A model generated the notes under the pieces. The model saw nothing but the letters and a program-made list of their open reading frames with translations. It did no database searches and was not told where the DNA came from. The position numbers were made by a program, and so were the translations under genes. Shown piece by piece: positions 1-10,448 of a stretch of DNA of 64,000 nt. Within the stretch, counting starts at the first letter, position 1. Every line of letters starts with the position of its first letter. Origin of the DNA: JADKAV01 sp037045455 (lineage in GTDB: Bacteria; Actinomycetota; Actinomycetes; S36-B12; UBA10799); NCBI GenBank assembly GCA_037045455.1, contig JBAOIN010000003.1:1-64000 (forward strand), given 5' to 3'.

Positions 1-464
1 ACCAGCGCCGCTATTCGAAGCCGTAGGGCGGCAACGCTTTCAGGACGTCGAGGAGCTCCTGTTCATCGGCATCGTCGGGGTGGTGCTCCTTCCTGTGCGG
101 CGGGAGGAGTGGACTCGAAAATGTCGCTCTTGGCATCCTTGCGGAATCGCTGGCTGATCGCCACTCGGTCGAGAAATACCGCGCGAGCGGCCTTGTCATC
201 GAGGTGCGTTTTCCAGCCCAGTGGCGTCAAGGACCAGACTCCGCGCTTGGCGTCGTCGATCAAGCCTTCCCAGACGAGGTACTGGCGTGCCCACTGCACT
301 TGGTTGTGAATCGATTTGCACCAGACTTCAGGCTGGCCTCGGTGAGGGTGTCCGGGAGCTTGAGCTCTTGCCTAATCCATGCCGAAACTTCTCGCGGCTT
401 GGCAGAACCACCGGCTGCGCGCAGGCACTAGCAATACGTCTAACGGAGCAGACGCGACAACCAT
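1..464 (-). pseudogene. Mrr-like restriction endonuclease, N-terminal part, frameshifted and cut by window edge
   Basis: Reading the minus strand from the ATG at 464 gives pieces of the Mrr family in different frames: an N-terminal winged-helix part (AKPREVSAWIRQELKLPD near 410-350, then WARQYLVWEGLIDDAKRGVW near 290-230), a linker, and the start of the catalytic domain (LLDVLKALPPYGFE near 50-13). Mrr proteins are type IV restriction enzymes that cut modified DNA. Frame changes are needed near 415, 315 (one base appears missing) and 110, and a stop follows GFE at the window edge. Three breaks in 460 bp is denser than elsewhere in this window, so this may be a true pseudogene and not only sequence error. 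The catalytic PD-(D/E)xK residues would lie outside the window. Confidence 0.6.
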
Positions 465-522
465 TCGCCGGGTGCCGATTCTGAGCGAGGACCGGCTCGG
501 GGAGTTGGGCGTGGAGCTGTAG

Positions 523-1260
523 TCACGCCCGCTCCTCGGCGATCGAGTTCCCCCCGTCCACGACCAAACACTGCCCCGTTGTATAGGCGGCACCGGGAGT
601 GCAGAACCACGCGATCGCGGCCGCTACCTCCTTCGGGCTGCCGCTGCGCCCGACCGGAGTGGCTAGGCTCTGCTCGCGTTCGTTGTCGGTCTGCGAACCT
701 GTGGCGATCCAGCCCGGGGCGACCGCATTGACCGTGATGCCGTCGGCCGCGAGGTCCACCGCCATCGAGCGGGTGAGTCCGAGCATCCCGGCTTTGGCGG
801 CGGCATAGACCGGCTCGTCCCGCATGGCCATAACCGCACCGGTCACGCTGGTCACGTTGACGATCCGGCCCCAGCCCCGCGCGCGCATCCCGGGCACCAC
901 GTGACGGCTCACGAGGAAGGCTGTGTCCAAGTTGCGCGCCAAGCCAGCCCGCCAGGTGACAAGGTCCATGTCCTGCAAGGCCCCGGCCTCGAACCCGCCG
1001 CCGACGCTGACCATGCCGGCGTTGTTGACCAGGATGTCGATGTCGCCGGGCAGTCGCGCAACCTGTTCCTCATCGGTCAGATCCGCGATGACACCCATCG
1101 CCCCGATTTCGGCAGCCCGCTCGTCGATACGTTCGGACGTGGCAGTCACCACGACGTCAGCACCCAGGTCGCGCAGCAGCGATGCCGCGGCGAAGCCGAT
1201 GCCCGTCGGCGATCCGGCTCCCGTGACCAATGCGGTCCGGCCCGTCAGATCGAACGTCAC
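523..1260 (-). CDS. SDR-family NAD(P)-dependent oxidoreductase
   Basis: A short-chain dehydrogenase/reductase of about 245 residues. The Rossmann glycine motif appears as TGAGSPTGIG near residue 12, the NNAG motif is near residue 80, and the catalytic Tyr-Lys pair is in VYAAAKAG. The C-terminus has the usual DGG motif (LVVDGGNS). The GTG at 1260 is chosen because it overlaps the stop of the upstream nuclease gene (GTGA) and leaves the N-terminus at the usual distance from the glycine motif; the frame stays open upstream to 1344. The overlap suggests translational coupling with the ERCC4-Lsr2 gene. The substrate cannot be told from sequence. Confidence 0.9.
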   Translation of the reverse strand: MTFDLTGRTALVTGAGSPTGIGFAAASLLRDLGADVVVTATSERIDERAAEIGAMGVIADLTDEEQVARLPGDIDILVNNAGMVSVGGGFEAGALQDMDLVTWRAGLARNLDTAFLVSRHVVPGMRARGWGRIVNVTSVTGAVMAMRDEPVYAAAKAGMLGLTRSMAVDLAADGITVNAVAPGWIATGSQTDNEREQSLATPVGRSGSPKEVAAAIAWFCTPGAAYTTGQCLVVDGGNSIAEERA

Positions 1261-2247
1261 GGTTGCGCCTCCCGATACTTCTCCAGCACGTCGGCGCTGA
1301 TCCGGCCCTTGGCGGAGATGGGGATGCCGGCCAAAGCGGCCCACGCCCTCACCTCGGCCGCGGATACCTCAAGGTCGGGCGCCACCGGGCGGGCGTGGGT
1401 CTTGGGCCGCGGCATGGCAAGCGGAGTGAGCCGGGACAGCAGTCCCTCATCGTCGGTCAGCACCTGTCGGGCCGCCGCCAGGAACCGGTAGGTGTACTCC
1501 TCGGCCATCGACCGGGAGTCGCAGAACACGATTGGCACATTCGGCCAGCGCACTTGGGTCTCGGCCAGCGAGTCGGCGATCTGTGACGGGCGGACGAAAG
1601 CCCAGCGTGAAGATCGTCGAGTACCGCTCTTCCACGACCACTGCTGCGCGGGGTACGGCACTTAGTTCACCCATCGCAAAGGCCAACTTGCCGGAGGTCA
1701 GTGAGGACACGAAATCCTGCGCAGACTTGCGTTCCACCACCGCCATCAGACGGTCGTCCGCGATCAGTCCGTAGTCACCGGTCGGCAGGCCGCGCTTGAC
1801 GGTGGTGACCCGGTGGTCGGCGAACTTGTAGGCGTACCGCTCGTGGGCATCCACGGTGATCTCAAGCTCGCCGCCGACCGCTCGGCCCTTGGGTGGCGCA
1901 ACGCGCGGCCGGGACTTCTTGCGAGTGCGCGGCCCCTGCCAGAACACCACGTCGCGGCCCCGGGCCTTCGTGAACACCAACTGCGAGCGGTTCTCCCGCG
2001 CCCGTGCCAGCACCAAGTCGATGGCCCCGCCCCGTCGCTGGCAGGAACGCATGGGTTCCCGGACCACGATGTCTGGCGATGCTGGCCAGTCGTCGCGCGG
2101 TACGGGATGGCAGTACACCGCCGACGTGCGCGGCCACGTGTCCCGAACTCTGAACACCAGCCCCTGTCCCAGTGGCAAGAGCATCAAGTAGGGCAGCTTT
2201 GAGTCCGGGTCGGGATTGCGGGCGATGAGCAACTCCACGTAGGCCAT
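1257..2247 (-). CDS. ERCC4-domain nuclease fused to an Lsr2-like DNA-binding domain (one frameshift)
   Basis: About 330 residues after repair. The N-terminal 120 residues are an undefined actinobacterial domain. An ERCC4/XPF-type nuclease core follows, with GDY (Asp158) and ERKSAQDFVSSL (Glu172-Arg173-Lys174), the metal-binding signature of this family. The last 35 residues (VRAWAALAGIPISAKGRI...) match the C-terminal AT-hook-like domain of Lsr2, the actinobacterial nucleoid protein that binds AT-rich DNA. The frame breaks near 1613; removing one g there restores ...STIFTLAFVRPSQIAD.... Start ATG 2247. Its 5' flank holds a copy of the dispersed palindrome family I. The role is inferred as structure-specific or xenogeneic-DNA nuclease; no function is shown. 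Confidence 0.8.
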
Positions 2248-2271
2248 TCTTGCGCTACTACCAAGCCCAGC

Positions 2272-2349
2272 CTTTGTTGCGTTGTCGTCGATAATCCCGG
2301 GCGTGTCGTGACCACATCGCGACAGCGCTGACAACGTCCGCGACAACGC
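2272..2349. repeat. Family I palindromic repeat, copy A
   Basis: An imperfect inverted repeat between the divergent ERCC4-Lsr2 gene and gatC. It starts TTTGTTGCGTTGTCG, has the core GGGCGTGTCG, and ends CGTCCGCGACAACG. Four other copies lie near 15457, 45863, 46824 and 55025. Here it sits where promoters for both genes must be, so it may affect their expression. Confidence 0.75.
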
Positions 2350-2390
2350 CGCGATCGGGCCGTGCCAGCCCCCCGCCTAGACTGAACGCC

Positions 2391-2687
2391 ATGCCCGAAA
2401 TCTCCCGCGACGAGGTCGCGCATCTTGCGCGTCTGGCCCGCCTGGACCTGACCGAGGACGAACTCGAGCACTACGCCGAGCAGCTCGGAGTGATCCTCGG
2501 CGCGGTGCAGCGGGTCAGTGAGGTGGCCGCCAGCGACGTCGAACCGATGTCCCACCCGGTAGCCATCAGCAATGTGTTCCGCACCGACCAGCGAGTCCCG
2601 GGTCTGTCCGCTGAGCAGGCGCTGGCCGCCGCCCCGGCCGTCGAGCAGGACCGCTTCCGGGTCCCGCGGATCCTGGACGAGGAGTGA
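2391..2687 (+). CDS. gatC: Asp/Glu-tRNA amidotransferase subunit C
   Basis: A 98-residue GatC, the small subunit that holds GatA and GatB together in the GatCAB complex, which converts Glu-tRNA(Gln) and/or Asp-tRNA(Asn) to the amide forms. The N-terminus ISRDEVAHLARLARLDLT and the C-terminal half (DQRVPGLSAEQALAAAP) are typical. It is first in gatC-gatA-gatB and its stop overlaps the gatA start by 4 bp (GTGA). Confidence 0.96.
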   Translation: MPEISRDEVAHLARLARLDLTEDELEHYAEQLGVILGAVQRVSEVAASDVEPMSHPVAISNVFRTDQRVPGLSAEQALAAAPAVEQDRFRVPRILDEE

Positions 2688-4144
2688 GCGTGCACGACAA
2701 GACTGCTCTGGACCTGGCTGCGGGTATCGCTGCCGGTGACTTCTCGGCACGCGAGGTGACCACCGCGTTCCTGGACCGGATCGCGGCTACCGACGGCGAA
2801 CTCAACGCCTTCCTGCTGGTCGACACAGCTGGCGCACTGGCGGCCGCCGATTCCGTCGACGCGGACCGCGCCGAAGGCCGCCCGCTGGGCCCCTTGGCCG
2901 GTGTGCCGGTGGCGATCAAGGACGTGCTGGCCACCGAGGGCCTGGCGACCACGTGCGGTTCGCGCATCCTGGAGGGCTGGGTGCCGCCGTACGACGCGAC
3001 TGTGACCCGCAACCTGCGCGAGGCCGGAGCGGTCATCATCGGCAAGACGAACATGGACGAGTTCGCGATGGGTTCCTCCACCGAGAACAGCGCGTTCGGG
3101 CCGACCCGCAACCCCTGGGACACCGGGCTAATTCCGGGCGGTTCCAGCGGTGGTTCGGCCGTAGCCGTCGCCGCCCGGCAAGCGCCGCTGTCACTCGGAA
3201 GCGACACCGGCGGTTCCATCCGCCAGCCCGCCGCGATGTGCGGAGTGGTCGGCGTGAAGCCCACCTACGGCGGAGTGTCGCGTTACGGTCTGGTCGCGAT
3301 GGCATCGTCGCTGGATCAGGTCGGGCCCTTCGCCACCACCGTGGCCGACGCGGCACTTCTGCACTCGGTCATCGGCGGCCACGACCCGCACGACTCCACC
3401 TCGCTGGATGCGCCCGTGCCACCGGTCCTGCAGGCAGCCCAGAACGCCGACATCCGCGGAATGCGAATCGGTGTCGTCAAGCAGCTCGCCGGAGAGGGTT
3501 TCCAGGCAGAGGTGCGTGCGCACTTCGACCGCAGTCTGGAGTTGTTGGCCGGCGCGGGTGCTGAGATCGTCGAGGTCGATTGCCCGCACTTCGAGCACGC
3601 GCTGGCCGCGTACTACCTGATCATGCCCAGTGAGTGTTCCTCGAACCTCGCAAAGTTCGACGCCATGCGGTACGGCCTGCGGGTGGGCGATGACGGGAAC
3701 AACTCGGTCGAGCAGGTGATGGGACTGACTCGCGAGGCCGGTTTCGGTCCGGAGGTGAAGCGCCGCATCATGTTGGGCACCTACGCGTTGTCCAGCGGCT
3801 ACTACGACGCCTTCTACGGCCAGGCGCAGAAGGTGCGCACGCTGATCGCCCGCGACTTCGCCGAAGCCTTCGCCGAAGCGGATGTCCTGGCCACGCCCAC
3901 TGCCCCGACCACGGCGTTCCCGATCGGGGAGAAGGTGGACGACCCGTTGAGCATGTACCTGCAGGACATCGCCACGATCCCTGCGAACCTGGCCGGCGTC
4001 CCCGGCATGTCGCTACCGGTCGGGCTGGACGAGAAGGGGCTGCCGGTGGGTCTTCAGTTCATGGCCCCAGCGCTGGCGGACGACCGGCTCTACACTGCCG
4101 GTGCCGCCCTGGAGGCCCTGACCGGATGGGAGGCCCGGCCGTGA
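2684..4144 (+). CDS. gatA: Asp/Glu-tRNA amidotransferase subunit A (amidase)
   Basis: A 486-residue amidase-signature protein that releases ammonia from glutamine for tRNA-dependent amidation. The catalytic Lys-cisSer-Ser triad is visible: Lys79 in AIKDV, Ser154 in GGSSGG and Ser178 in SDTGGSIRQPA. The GTG start at 2684 overlaps gatC by 4 bp, and the stop overlaps the gatB GTG start. No disruption seen; length is normal for GatA. Confidence 0.97.
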   Translation: MSVHDKTALDLAAGIAAGDFSAREVTTAFLDRIAATDGELNAFLLVDTAGALAAADSVDADRAEGRPLGPLAGVPVAIKDVLATEGLATTCGSRILEGWVPPYDATVTRNLREAGAVIIGKTNMDEFAMGSSTENSAFGPTRNPWDTGLIPGGSSGGSAVAVAARQAPLSLGSDTGGSIRQPAAMCGVVGVKPTYGGVSRYGLVAMASSLDQVGPFATTVADAALLHSVIGGHDPHDSTSLDAPVPPVLQAAQNADIRGMRIGVVKQLAGEGFQAEVRAHFDRSLELLAGAGAEIVEVDCPHFEHALAAYYLIMPSECSSNLAKFDAMRYGLRVGDDGNNSVEQVMGLTREAGFGPEVKRRIMLGTYALSSGYYDAFYGQAQKVRTLIARDFAEAFAEADVLATPTAPTTAFPIGEKVDDPLSMYLQDIATIPANLAGVPGMSLPVGLDEKGLPVGLQFMAPALADDRLYTAGAALEALTGWEARP

Positions 4145-5630
4145 ACTTCGAGCAGGCGATCGCGCAGTTCGACCCGGTGCTGGGTCTGGAAGTGCACGTG
4201 GAACTGAACACCGAGACGAAGATGTTCTGCGGCTGTCCGACCACGTTCGGCGGCGAGCCCAACACCCAGGTGTGCCCGGTCTGCCTGGGTCTGCCCGGGT
4301 CGCTGCCCGTGGTCAACGCAACCGCCGTTGAGTCCGCCATGCGGATCGGATTAGCGCTCAACTGCAGCATTGCGCCATGGTCGCGGTTCGCGCGGAAGAA
4401 CTACTTCTACCCGGACATGCCGAAGAACTACCAGATCAGCCAGTACGACGAGCCGATCGCTGTGAACGGGTTCCTCGAGGTGGACGTGGACGGCCAGACC
4501 TACCGCATCGACATCGAGCGTGCGCACATGGAGGAGGACACTGGCAAGTCATTGCACGTCGGTGGCTCGACCGGTCGCATCCACGGCGCGGACTACTCGC
4601 TGGTCGACTACAACCGGGCCGGCATCCCGCTGATCGAGATCGTGACCAAGCCGATCGAGGGAACTGGCGATAAGGCTCCCGAGGTGGCGCGGGCGTACGT
4701 CACGGCGTTGCGCGATCTGCTGCGGGCATTGGGCGTTTCAGACGTGCGGATGGAGCAGGGCTCGTTGCGCTGTGACGCCAACGTGTCGCTGCGGCCAGGT
4801 GCGGATGCTCCCTTCGGCACCCGCACCGAGACCAAGAACGTGAACTCGCTGCGCTCAGTGGAGCGGGCCGTGCGCCACGAGATCGAGCGGCAGGCCCAGA
4901 TGCTGGCCGACGGCGGGCGCATCGTGCAGGAGACCCGGCACTGGCACGAGGACACCGGCCGCACGACCGCCGGGCGCACGAAGGAGGAGGCGGAGGACTA
5001 CCGCTACTTCCCGGAGCCGGACCTGGCGCCGGTAGCTGCTGATGAGGCGTGGGTCGAGCGACTGCGGGCGACGCTGCCCGAACCCCCGGCGCAGCGCCGG
5101 GCGCGGCTGCAGCAGGCCTGGGGCTTCACCGACCTGGAGATGCGCGACGTCGTGAACGCCGAGGCGCTCGAGTTGATCGAGGCCACCATCGCGGCCGGCG
5201 CGTCCGCCGGCGGCGCGAAGAAGTGGTGGCTGGGGGAGTTGGCCCGGCGTAGCAATGACAGCGGGGTGGCGCTGGCCGACCTGGGCATCGAGCCCGGCTG
5301 CTGATCGCGCGCGTCGAGGGTCTGATCTCCGAAGGCTCGCTGAACGACAAGATGGCGCGGCAAGTGATCGACGGGGTGCTGGCCGGGGAGGGCAGTGCTG
5401 ACGAGGTGGTTGCCGCCCGCGGCCTGGTGCTGGTCTCCGACGACGGCGCCCTCACGGCCGCGGTGGACGAGGCGATCGCCGGCAATGCGGACGTCGCCGA
5501 CAAGGTCCGGTCGGGTAAGGTCGCTGCCGTCGGCGCGTTGGTCGGTGCGGTCATGAAGGCCACCCGCGGCCAGGCCGACGCCGCCCGGGTCCGGCAGTTG
5601 CTGCTGGAACGCCTCGGCGTCGAGGAGTAG
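4141..5630 (+). CDS. gatB: Asp/Glu-tRNA amidotransferase subunit B (one frameshift)
   Basis: GatB, which phosphorylates or activates the mischarged tRNA and receives ammonia from GatA. The N-terminal part reads LGLEVHVEL...MFCGC and CPVCLGLPG (zinc-site cysteines); later HMEEDTGKS, DYNRAGIPL and SLRCDANVS are classic GatB motifs. The frame ends at 5304 after LGIEP and resumes as IARVEGLISEGSLNDKMARQ to the stop at 5630, the C-terminal YqeY-like tail domain. One base appears missing near 5300. Full length would be about 496 residues, normal for GatB. The GTG at 4141 is preferred over the ATG at 4126 because of the 4-bp overlap with gatA. Confidence 0.93.
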
Positions 5631-5689
5631 ATGACGGGCCGACAGACTGCGCAGGGTTCGTTCTCCCGCCTAAAACGCCACTTCCGTCG

Positions 5690-5734
5690 CGGTTGTTAGA
5701 TTCAGACGCAGTTGTGAGCGCTGGACGGGCGTCT
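5690..5734. repeat. Family VI repeat, copy 1
   Basis: In the 180-bp gap between gatB and the VanZ-like gene. It reads CGGTTG..AGATTC.GACGCA.TTGTGAGC and ends GGGCGTCT. The same string occurs at 51551-51594. In this copy CAGACGC and GCGTCTG form a 7-bp perfect stem. Confidence 0.65.
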
Positions 5735-5810
5735 GAGTCTCACGTATCAACGGCTCACCATCCGGCCTTTGGGGGGTCTTCTCTAGTCGCCGAATGTGAG
5801 GAGTTGCCGA

Positions 5811-6329
5811 ATGGACACCATCGCGCACTGGCTGCAGTCGGTGCCGCTGTTCGTCCTGGTGCTCGGGGCCGGGACCGTGCTCAGCGCGGTTCTGGCCGCC
5901 CCGTTGGCGAAGGGACTCAAAGAGCCGTGGTGGGTGCTGTTCGGCCTCGGCTTCGGCGTGTCGCTGATCGTCGGCGCGACACTGACTCCTTCTCCTGACG
6001 GCACTTATGGCGCGTGCTTGACCGAGGTGCTTCGCCCGCTCGGACCCCGCGGGCTGCTCGTGGTCAGTGATCGCATGCTCAACACCTGGCTGTTCGTGCC
6101 GCTGGGTGTGTGCGCCGGGTACCTGGCTGTGCGCCGGTGGTGGGTGCTGGTGCTGGCCTTCGGCGTGCCATTCGCGGTGGAACTGACACAGCGGGCGGTC
6201 GAGCAACTCCAGCGACGGTGCCAGTTCCAGGATCTGGTGGACAATACCTGGGGACTGGTGCTCGGGGCGGCGGTCGGCGTGCTGCTCGGGTTAACGATGC
6301 GCCCGCGTCGGCACTCGGGAAGCGCCTGA
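5811..6329 (+). CDS. VanZ-like membrane protein
   Basis: About 172 residues with four or five hydrophobic segments. The pattern LNTWLFVPLG...ELTQ, then CQFQDLVDNTWGLVLGAAVG, is that of the VanZ/teicoplanin-resistance-like family, small membrane proteins mostly of unknown role and only sometimes linked to glycopeptide resistance. ATG at 5811 is preceded by a GAGGAG ribosome site. It stands alone on the plus strand between gatB and sbcD, so resistance should not be inferred. Confidence 0.75.
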   Translation: MDTIAHWLQSVPLFVLVLGAGTVLSAVLAAPLAKGLKEPWWVLFGLGFGVSLIVGATLTPSPDGTYGACLTEVLRPLGPRGLLVVSDRMLNTWLFVPLGVCAGYLAVRRWWVLVLAFGVPFAVELTQRAVEQLQRRCQFQDLVDNTWGLVLGAAVGVLLGLTMRPRRHSGSA

Positions 6330-6398
6330 TCCACACGTTTGTTCCCGGCGCGTGCGTCGTTCCCCGGTTTTGTCAGACCCCCGTTGAACGATGTACGC

Positions 6399-7535
6399 AT
6401 GCGAATCCTCCACACCTCCGACTGGCACCTCGGTCGCACCCTGCACAAGGTCTCCATGGCCGAGGCGCAAGAGGAAGCCATGTGGCAGATCGGTCAGATC
6501 GCGGCCCAGGAGAATGTCGATCTGATCGTCGTGGCCGGGGACGTGTTCGACCACGCGATCCCGTCCGCCGATGCTTTGGACCTGCTCGAACGCACCCTGG
6601 CGTCCTTGCTCGACGTCGCGCCCGTGGTGGTCACCGCGGGCAACCACGATTCATTGCGCCGGCTCGGGTACGGCTCCTCGCTGTTCACTGCTGGTCTTCA
6701 CATGTGCACGACGGTCGAGCAGATCGACCGGCCGGTGGTCGTCGATGGCGTTCGCGTGTACCCGATTCCCTACCTGCATCCCGACGGAGCGCGCGTGGAC
6801 CTGCGCCCCGAGGATCCGCTACCGGCCACCCATCATGCTGTCCTGACCGAGGCGATGGACCGAGTCCGGGCGGACCTGGCCGCACACCCAGGGACTCGCA
6901 GTGTCGTTCTGGCACACGCCTGGGTCGCAGGGGGTGGCACCAGCGACTCCGAACGCGACGTCTCCGTGGGCGGCTTGGGGGTCGTGTCGCCAGCCGTGTT
7001 CGACGGGGTGGACTACGTCGCACTGGGTCACCTGCATCGTCCGCAGGACGTCCGCAGTGGGTCCGGCACCCGACTGCGCTACTGCGGCTCGCCACTGCGG
7101 TACTCGTTCAGCGAGGCCGACGACGTGAAGACGGTGTCGATCGTCGATCTGGATGACACAGGTGTGACGGTGCGCGAGGTTGCGGTCCCACAACCCCGGC
7201 CTATGCGCGTGCTGCGCGGCCTGCTGGCCGAACTGCTGGATCCTGAACTGCATACTGACGCCACGCAAGCCTGGGTGAGCGCCGTCGTGACCGACGACCG
7301 GCGGCCCTCGCAGATGTGGCCGCGGATGCAGGAACGCTTCCCGCATCTCCTGGCTCTACGGCATGAACCGACGAGGATCATCGATCTGCGCGAGCGGCCT
7401 GTGGCTGCCGAACAGAAGCCCTTGGAGGTCGCCGCGGACTTCGTGGAGTACGTGACCAACGGTCCGATCGAACCCGGTGAGAGCGACGCGTTCGATGCGG
7501 CCGTTCAGATCCTGCGGGGCCGGGAGCAGGCATGA
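6399..7535 (+). CDS. sbcD: Exonuclease SbcD (Mre11-type nuclease subunit)
   Basis: A 378-residue calcineurin-like phosphoesterase. Metal-binding motifs are in order: HTSDWHLGR, AGDVFDHAIPS, TAGNHD, LAHAWV and ALGHLHRPQ. With SbcC it forms the Rad50/Mre11-type complex that opens hairpins and processes double-strand breaks. The ATG at 6399 gives the usual MRILHTSDWH start. Its stop overlaps the sbcC ATG (ATGA), as in most bacterial sbcDC operons. Confidence 0.97.
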   Translation: MRILHTSDWHLGRTLHKVSMAEAQEEAMWQIGQIAAQENVDLIVVAGDVFDHAIPSADALDLLERTLASLLDVAPVVVTAGNHDSLRRLGYGSSLFTAGLHMCTTVEQIDRPVVVDGVRVYPIPYLHPDGARVDLRPEDPLPATHHAVLTEAMDRVRADLAAHPGTRSVVLAHAWVAGGGTSDSERDVSVGGLGVVSPAVFDGVDYVALGHLHRPQDVRSGSGTRLRYCGSPLRYSFSEADDVKTVSIVDLDDTGVTVREVAVPQPRPMRVLRGLLAELLDPELHTDATQAWVSAVVTDDRRPSQMWPRMQERFPHLLALRHEPTRIIDLRERPVAAEQKPLEVAADFVEYVTNGPIEPGESDAFDAAVQILRGREQA

Positions 7536-10448
7536 AACTGCAGCGTTTGGAGTTCGTGGGCATCGGCTCGTTCGCAGACCGGATGGAGATCGACTTCACT
7601 GCGCTGGGATCCGCGGGGATGTTCCTCGTGGAGGGTCCGACCGGATCCGGGAAATCCACCATCCTGGATGCCATCGTGTTCGCACTTTACGGCGGCGTGG
7701 CCGGCAGCGGCTCCGATCTGGGCCGGCTCGACTCGCATCTGCGTGATCGCCAGCAAGAGCCCTATGTCGAACTTGACTTCGCCTGCGGTCCCGACAGTTA
7801 CCGGATCCGGCGCACTCCGCGCCACGAGCGGGACAAGCGGCGCGGCGAGGGGACGATGCGCGACGAGGGGTCGGTCTCGCTGATCCAGCTGACGCCGGCG
7901 CAGGCGGCCATCAGCCACAAGGCCAAGGAGGTCGGCGACTGGGTCATCGAGCACGTCGGGCTGACCAAGCAACAGTTCGTCTCTACCATCGTGCTGGCGC
8001 AGGGGGAGTTCGCGACGTTCCTCGACGCCGACACGGGCTCCCGGGCCCAGATTCTGGAGAAAGTGTTCGGCACGCAGTTCTACAAGCACGTCGAGGATCA
8101 GCTCGCCTCGATGCGCAGGGCTGCCATCGAGCGCCGTACCGATGCCGTCCGCGCAGTCGACGAGGTGCGTAATCGCTGCCTCGGTGTCCTTGGCTTGGAG
8201 GCCGACGCCGACATCCCAGAGGCCGCCGGACAAGTGCACGCCGACTTGCGACAGGCGCAGGAGGAGTTGACCCGGGCCGATATCGCGCAGGCGCAGGCAC
8301 AGGAGCAGCACGCGGCCGCTCAGGCTCTCGTCAGCCAGCAGCAGCGCAAACAGAGCCTGTTGATCAGGCAACGCGATCTCGCCGCGGAACAGGAGCCCGT
8401 TGAGCAGGCTCGGGAGGCGCTGTCGGCTCACGATCGCGCGGTGCCGGCTGTCGCCGCGATCGCCGCCTGGCGGCGCGCCAAGTCCGAACTCGAGATCGGC
8501 TGCCGAACAAGCGGCTACAACTGATGCGGCCCTCCGGTCTGCAGGCGGTTCCAGTGCCAGCGCAGCGTCCCTGGCAGAACTGGCGACTCTGCTCGGACAA
8601 CTGCAGGGCCCGGCGCAGATCGAGTGCCAGCTCGATGACCTGCGAGCAAGCGCCCGAGCAGCGCAGGAGCGAGCGGCTGATGCGGCCCAGCAGGTCGCAG
8701 ACATGACCGCGGCGCATGCCAGCGTCAGCTCTGCTCTCGCGCCGCTGCGGGAGCAGAGCATCGACGAGGCCGCGCCCCTCGCGGAATTGGCCGAGCTGCA
8801 GATGCGAAAGGCCGAACTGGACAAGGAGCAGGCCGGCTGGCAGAAGCTGGCCAAGACGCAGATCGCCGTCCAGAAGGCCTCGGCAGCGACTGCCGAGGCC
8901 GCCGAACGGGTGCAATCCGCCAAGGGGGCATTGCAGCAAGCCCAGAATGAGGCAGAGCGGGACCATGCCGCAGACCTCGCCACGCGCTTGCGCCCTGGAG
9001 ATCCCTGTCTGGTGTGCGGGGCGACCGAGCACCCAGCTCCTGCCCACTTCACCGGGACGACAGGCATCGACGTTGCTGCCGCGCGGCGTGACCTCGACTC
9101 GGCGCACGACCACTGGATGGCGGCCAAGTCCCATTCCGATGGTTTGGCGGCGGTTGTGGACGACCTACGGGAAGGTCTTGGACCGGACGCTGCGGCCGTG
9201 GAACAGGAAATGCAGGCGGTCACCACATCCATTGAGCGGACACAAGCCACCATTGCGACCATCTCCGCTGTGGCTGACCAGCGCGAGCGGCTGGTTGCCC
9301 AGATGACAGATCTGCAGGCACAACTGGCCGAGGACCGAGTAGCGGCCGAACGTGCCGTCGCGGAACACGCTACCGCGCTGAAGGCGCTGACCACCGCCAC
9401 TGAGGTAGTCGCGCGGGCGGCCACCGGCTTCGCCAATGTGGCGGATCGGGTGGCGCACACCACGCGGTTGCATTCCACCATGGCCGCCGCGCTGGACGGC
9501 GCTGCCCGGCTGACAACCGCACAGGAGGCGTCGGTCCGAGCCGACGAACTGCTCCAGGCGACCCTCACCGCGGCTGGTCTCACCGACGTGGACGCCGCGG
9601 AAGCAGCCCTGCTGGCGGCCGAAGAAGCACAGGCCTTGCGCTCTCGGGTCGAGGAGCACGACCGGGCCCGGGACGAGGTTCGCGGCGCGCTGGCCGAGTT
9701 GCAGCAGGTGGATTTGGCCGCTACGCCGGACCTTGCCGCACTGACGGCCGCGTTGGCCAATTGCACGACGCGGGCGAACGAAGCTCGCGAACGGCATGCC
9801 CGGGTCCGGCATACGGTCAACGAACTGCAGCCCTTGCTTGACCTGCTGACGCAGCGTCTGGAGCAGCGCGCCCAGGTGCTCGACGAGACCGCCGGGGTGA
9901 TCCGGATGGCTGAGTTGGCTGCCGCAACACGGGGGGAGGTCATGCACCGCGTGCGGTTGTCCTCTTTCGTTCTGATGCGGCGCTTCGAAGCCGTGGTCGA
10001 GGCCGCCAACGACCGGCTCGATGCCATCTCGGAGGGCCGCTACCAGTTGCAGGTCGAGACCGACGGATTGGACAACCGGGCGCAGGCCGGACTGGACCTG
10101 ATCATCGCGGATCAGCGGACGGACCGCTGCCGTTCGACGCGATCCCTGAGCGGCGGCGAGCGATTCTACGTCTCACTGGCCCTCGCCCTGGGACTTGCCG
10201 ACGTCGTCCGCAGCGAGTCCGGCGGAGTGCAACTGGGCACTCTGTTCATCGACGAAGGCTTCGGTTCGTTGGACGTCGACGTGCTCGAAGAGGTCATGGA
10301 CATGCTCGAGCAGGTCCGGGCGGGAGAGGATCGGGTCATCGGACTGGTCAGTCATGTCGATCTGCTCAAACAGCGGATCGATCCGCGCATCAGCGTCCGG
10401 CGCGATCCGCAACGACCCGGCGTGAGCACGCTCGCGGTGACCGTGTGA
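7532..10448 (+). CDS. sbcC: Exonuclease SbcC (Rad50-type ATPase, one frameshift)
   Basis: The ATPase partner of SbcD, about 970 residues after repair. An N-terminal Walker A (GPTGSGKSTILDAI, near residue 32) and Q-loop precede a long Ala/Glu/Gln-rich coiled coil. The zinc hook GDPCLVCGATEHPAP lies near position 9000. The C-terminus has the ABC signature LSGGERFYVSLALALG and Walker B TLFIDEGFGSLD. The frame breaks near 8490, in the first coiled coil, where one reading ends in a stop at 8524 and the next carries on to 10448. Palindromes such as those listed here are the known substrate class of SbcCD. Confidence 0.94.

Noticed and set aside
5811..6329. A glycopeptide-resistance gene
   Set aside because: VanZ-like proteins are widespread; no vanHAX or regulator genes are near.
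7505..10027. An 840-residue open frame opposite sbcC
   Set aside because: Ser/Arg/Ala-rich, a typical antisense shadow of a GC-rich coiled-coil gene; the plus strand carries clear SbcC motifs.
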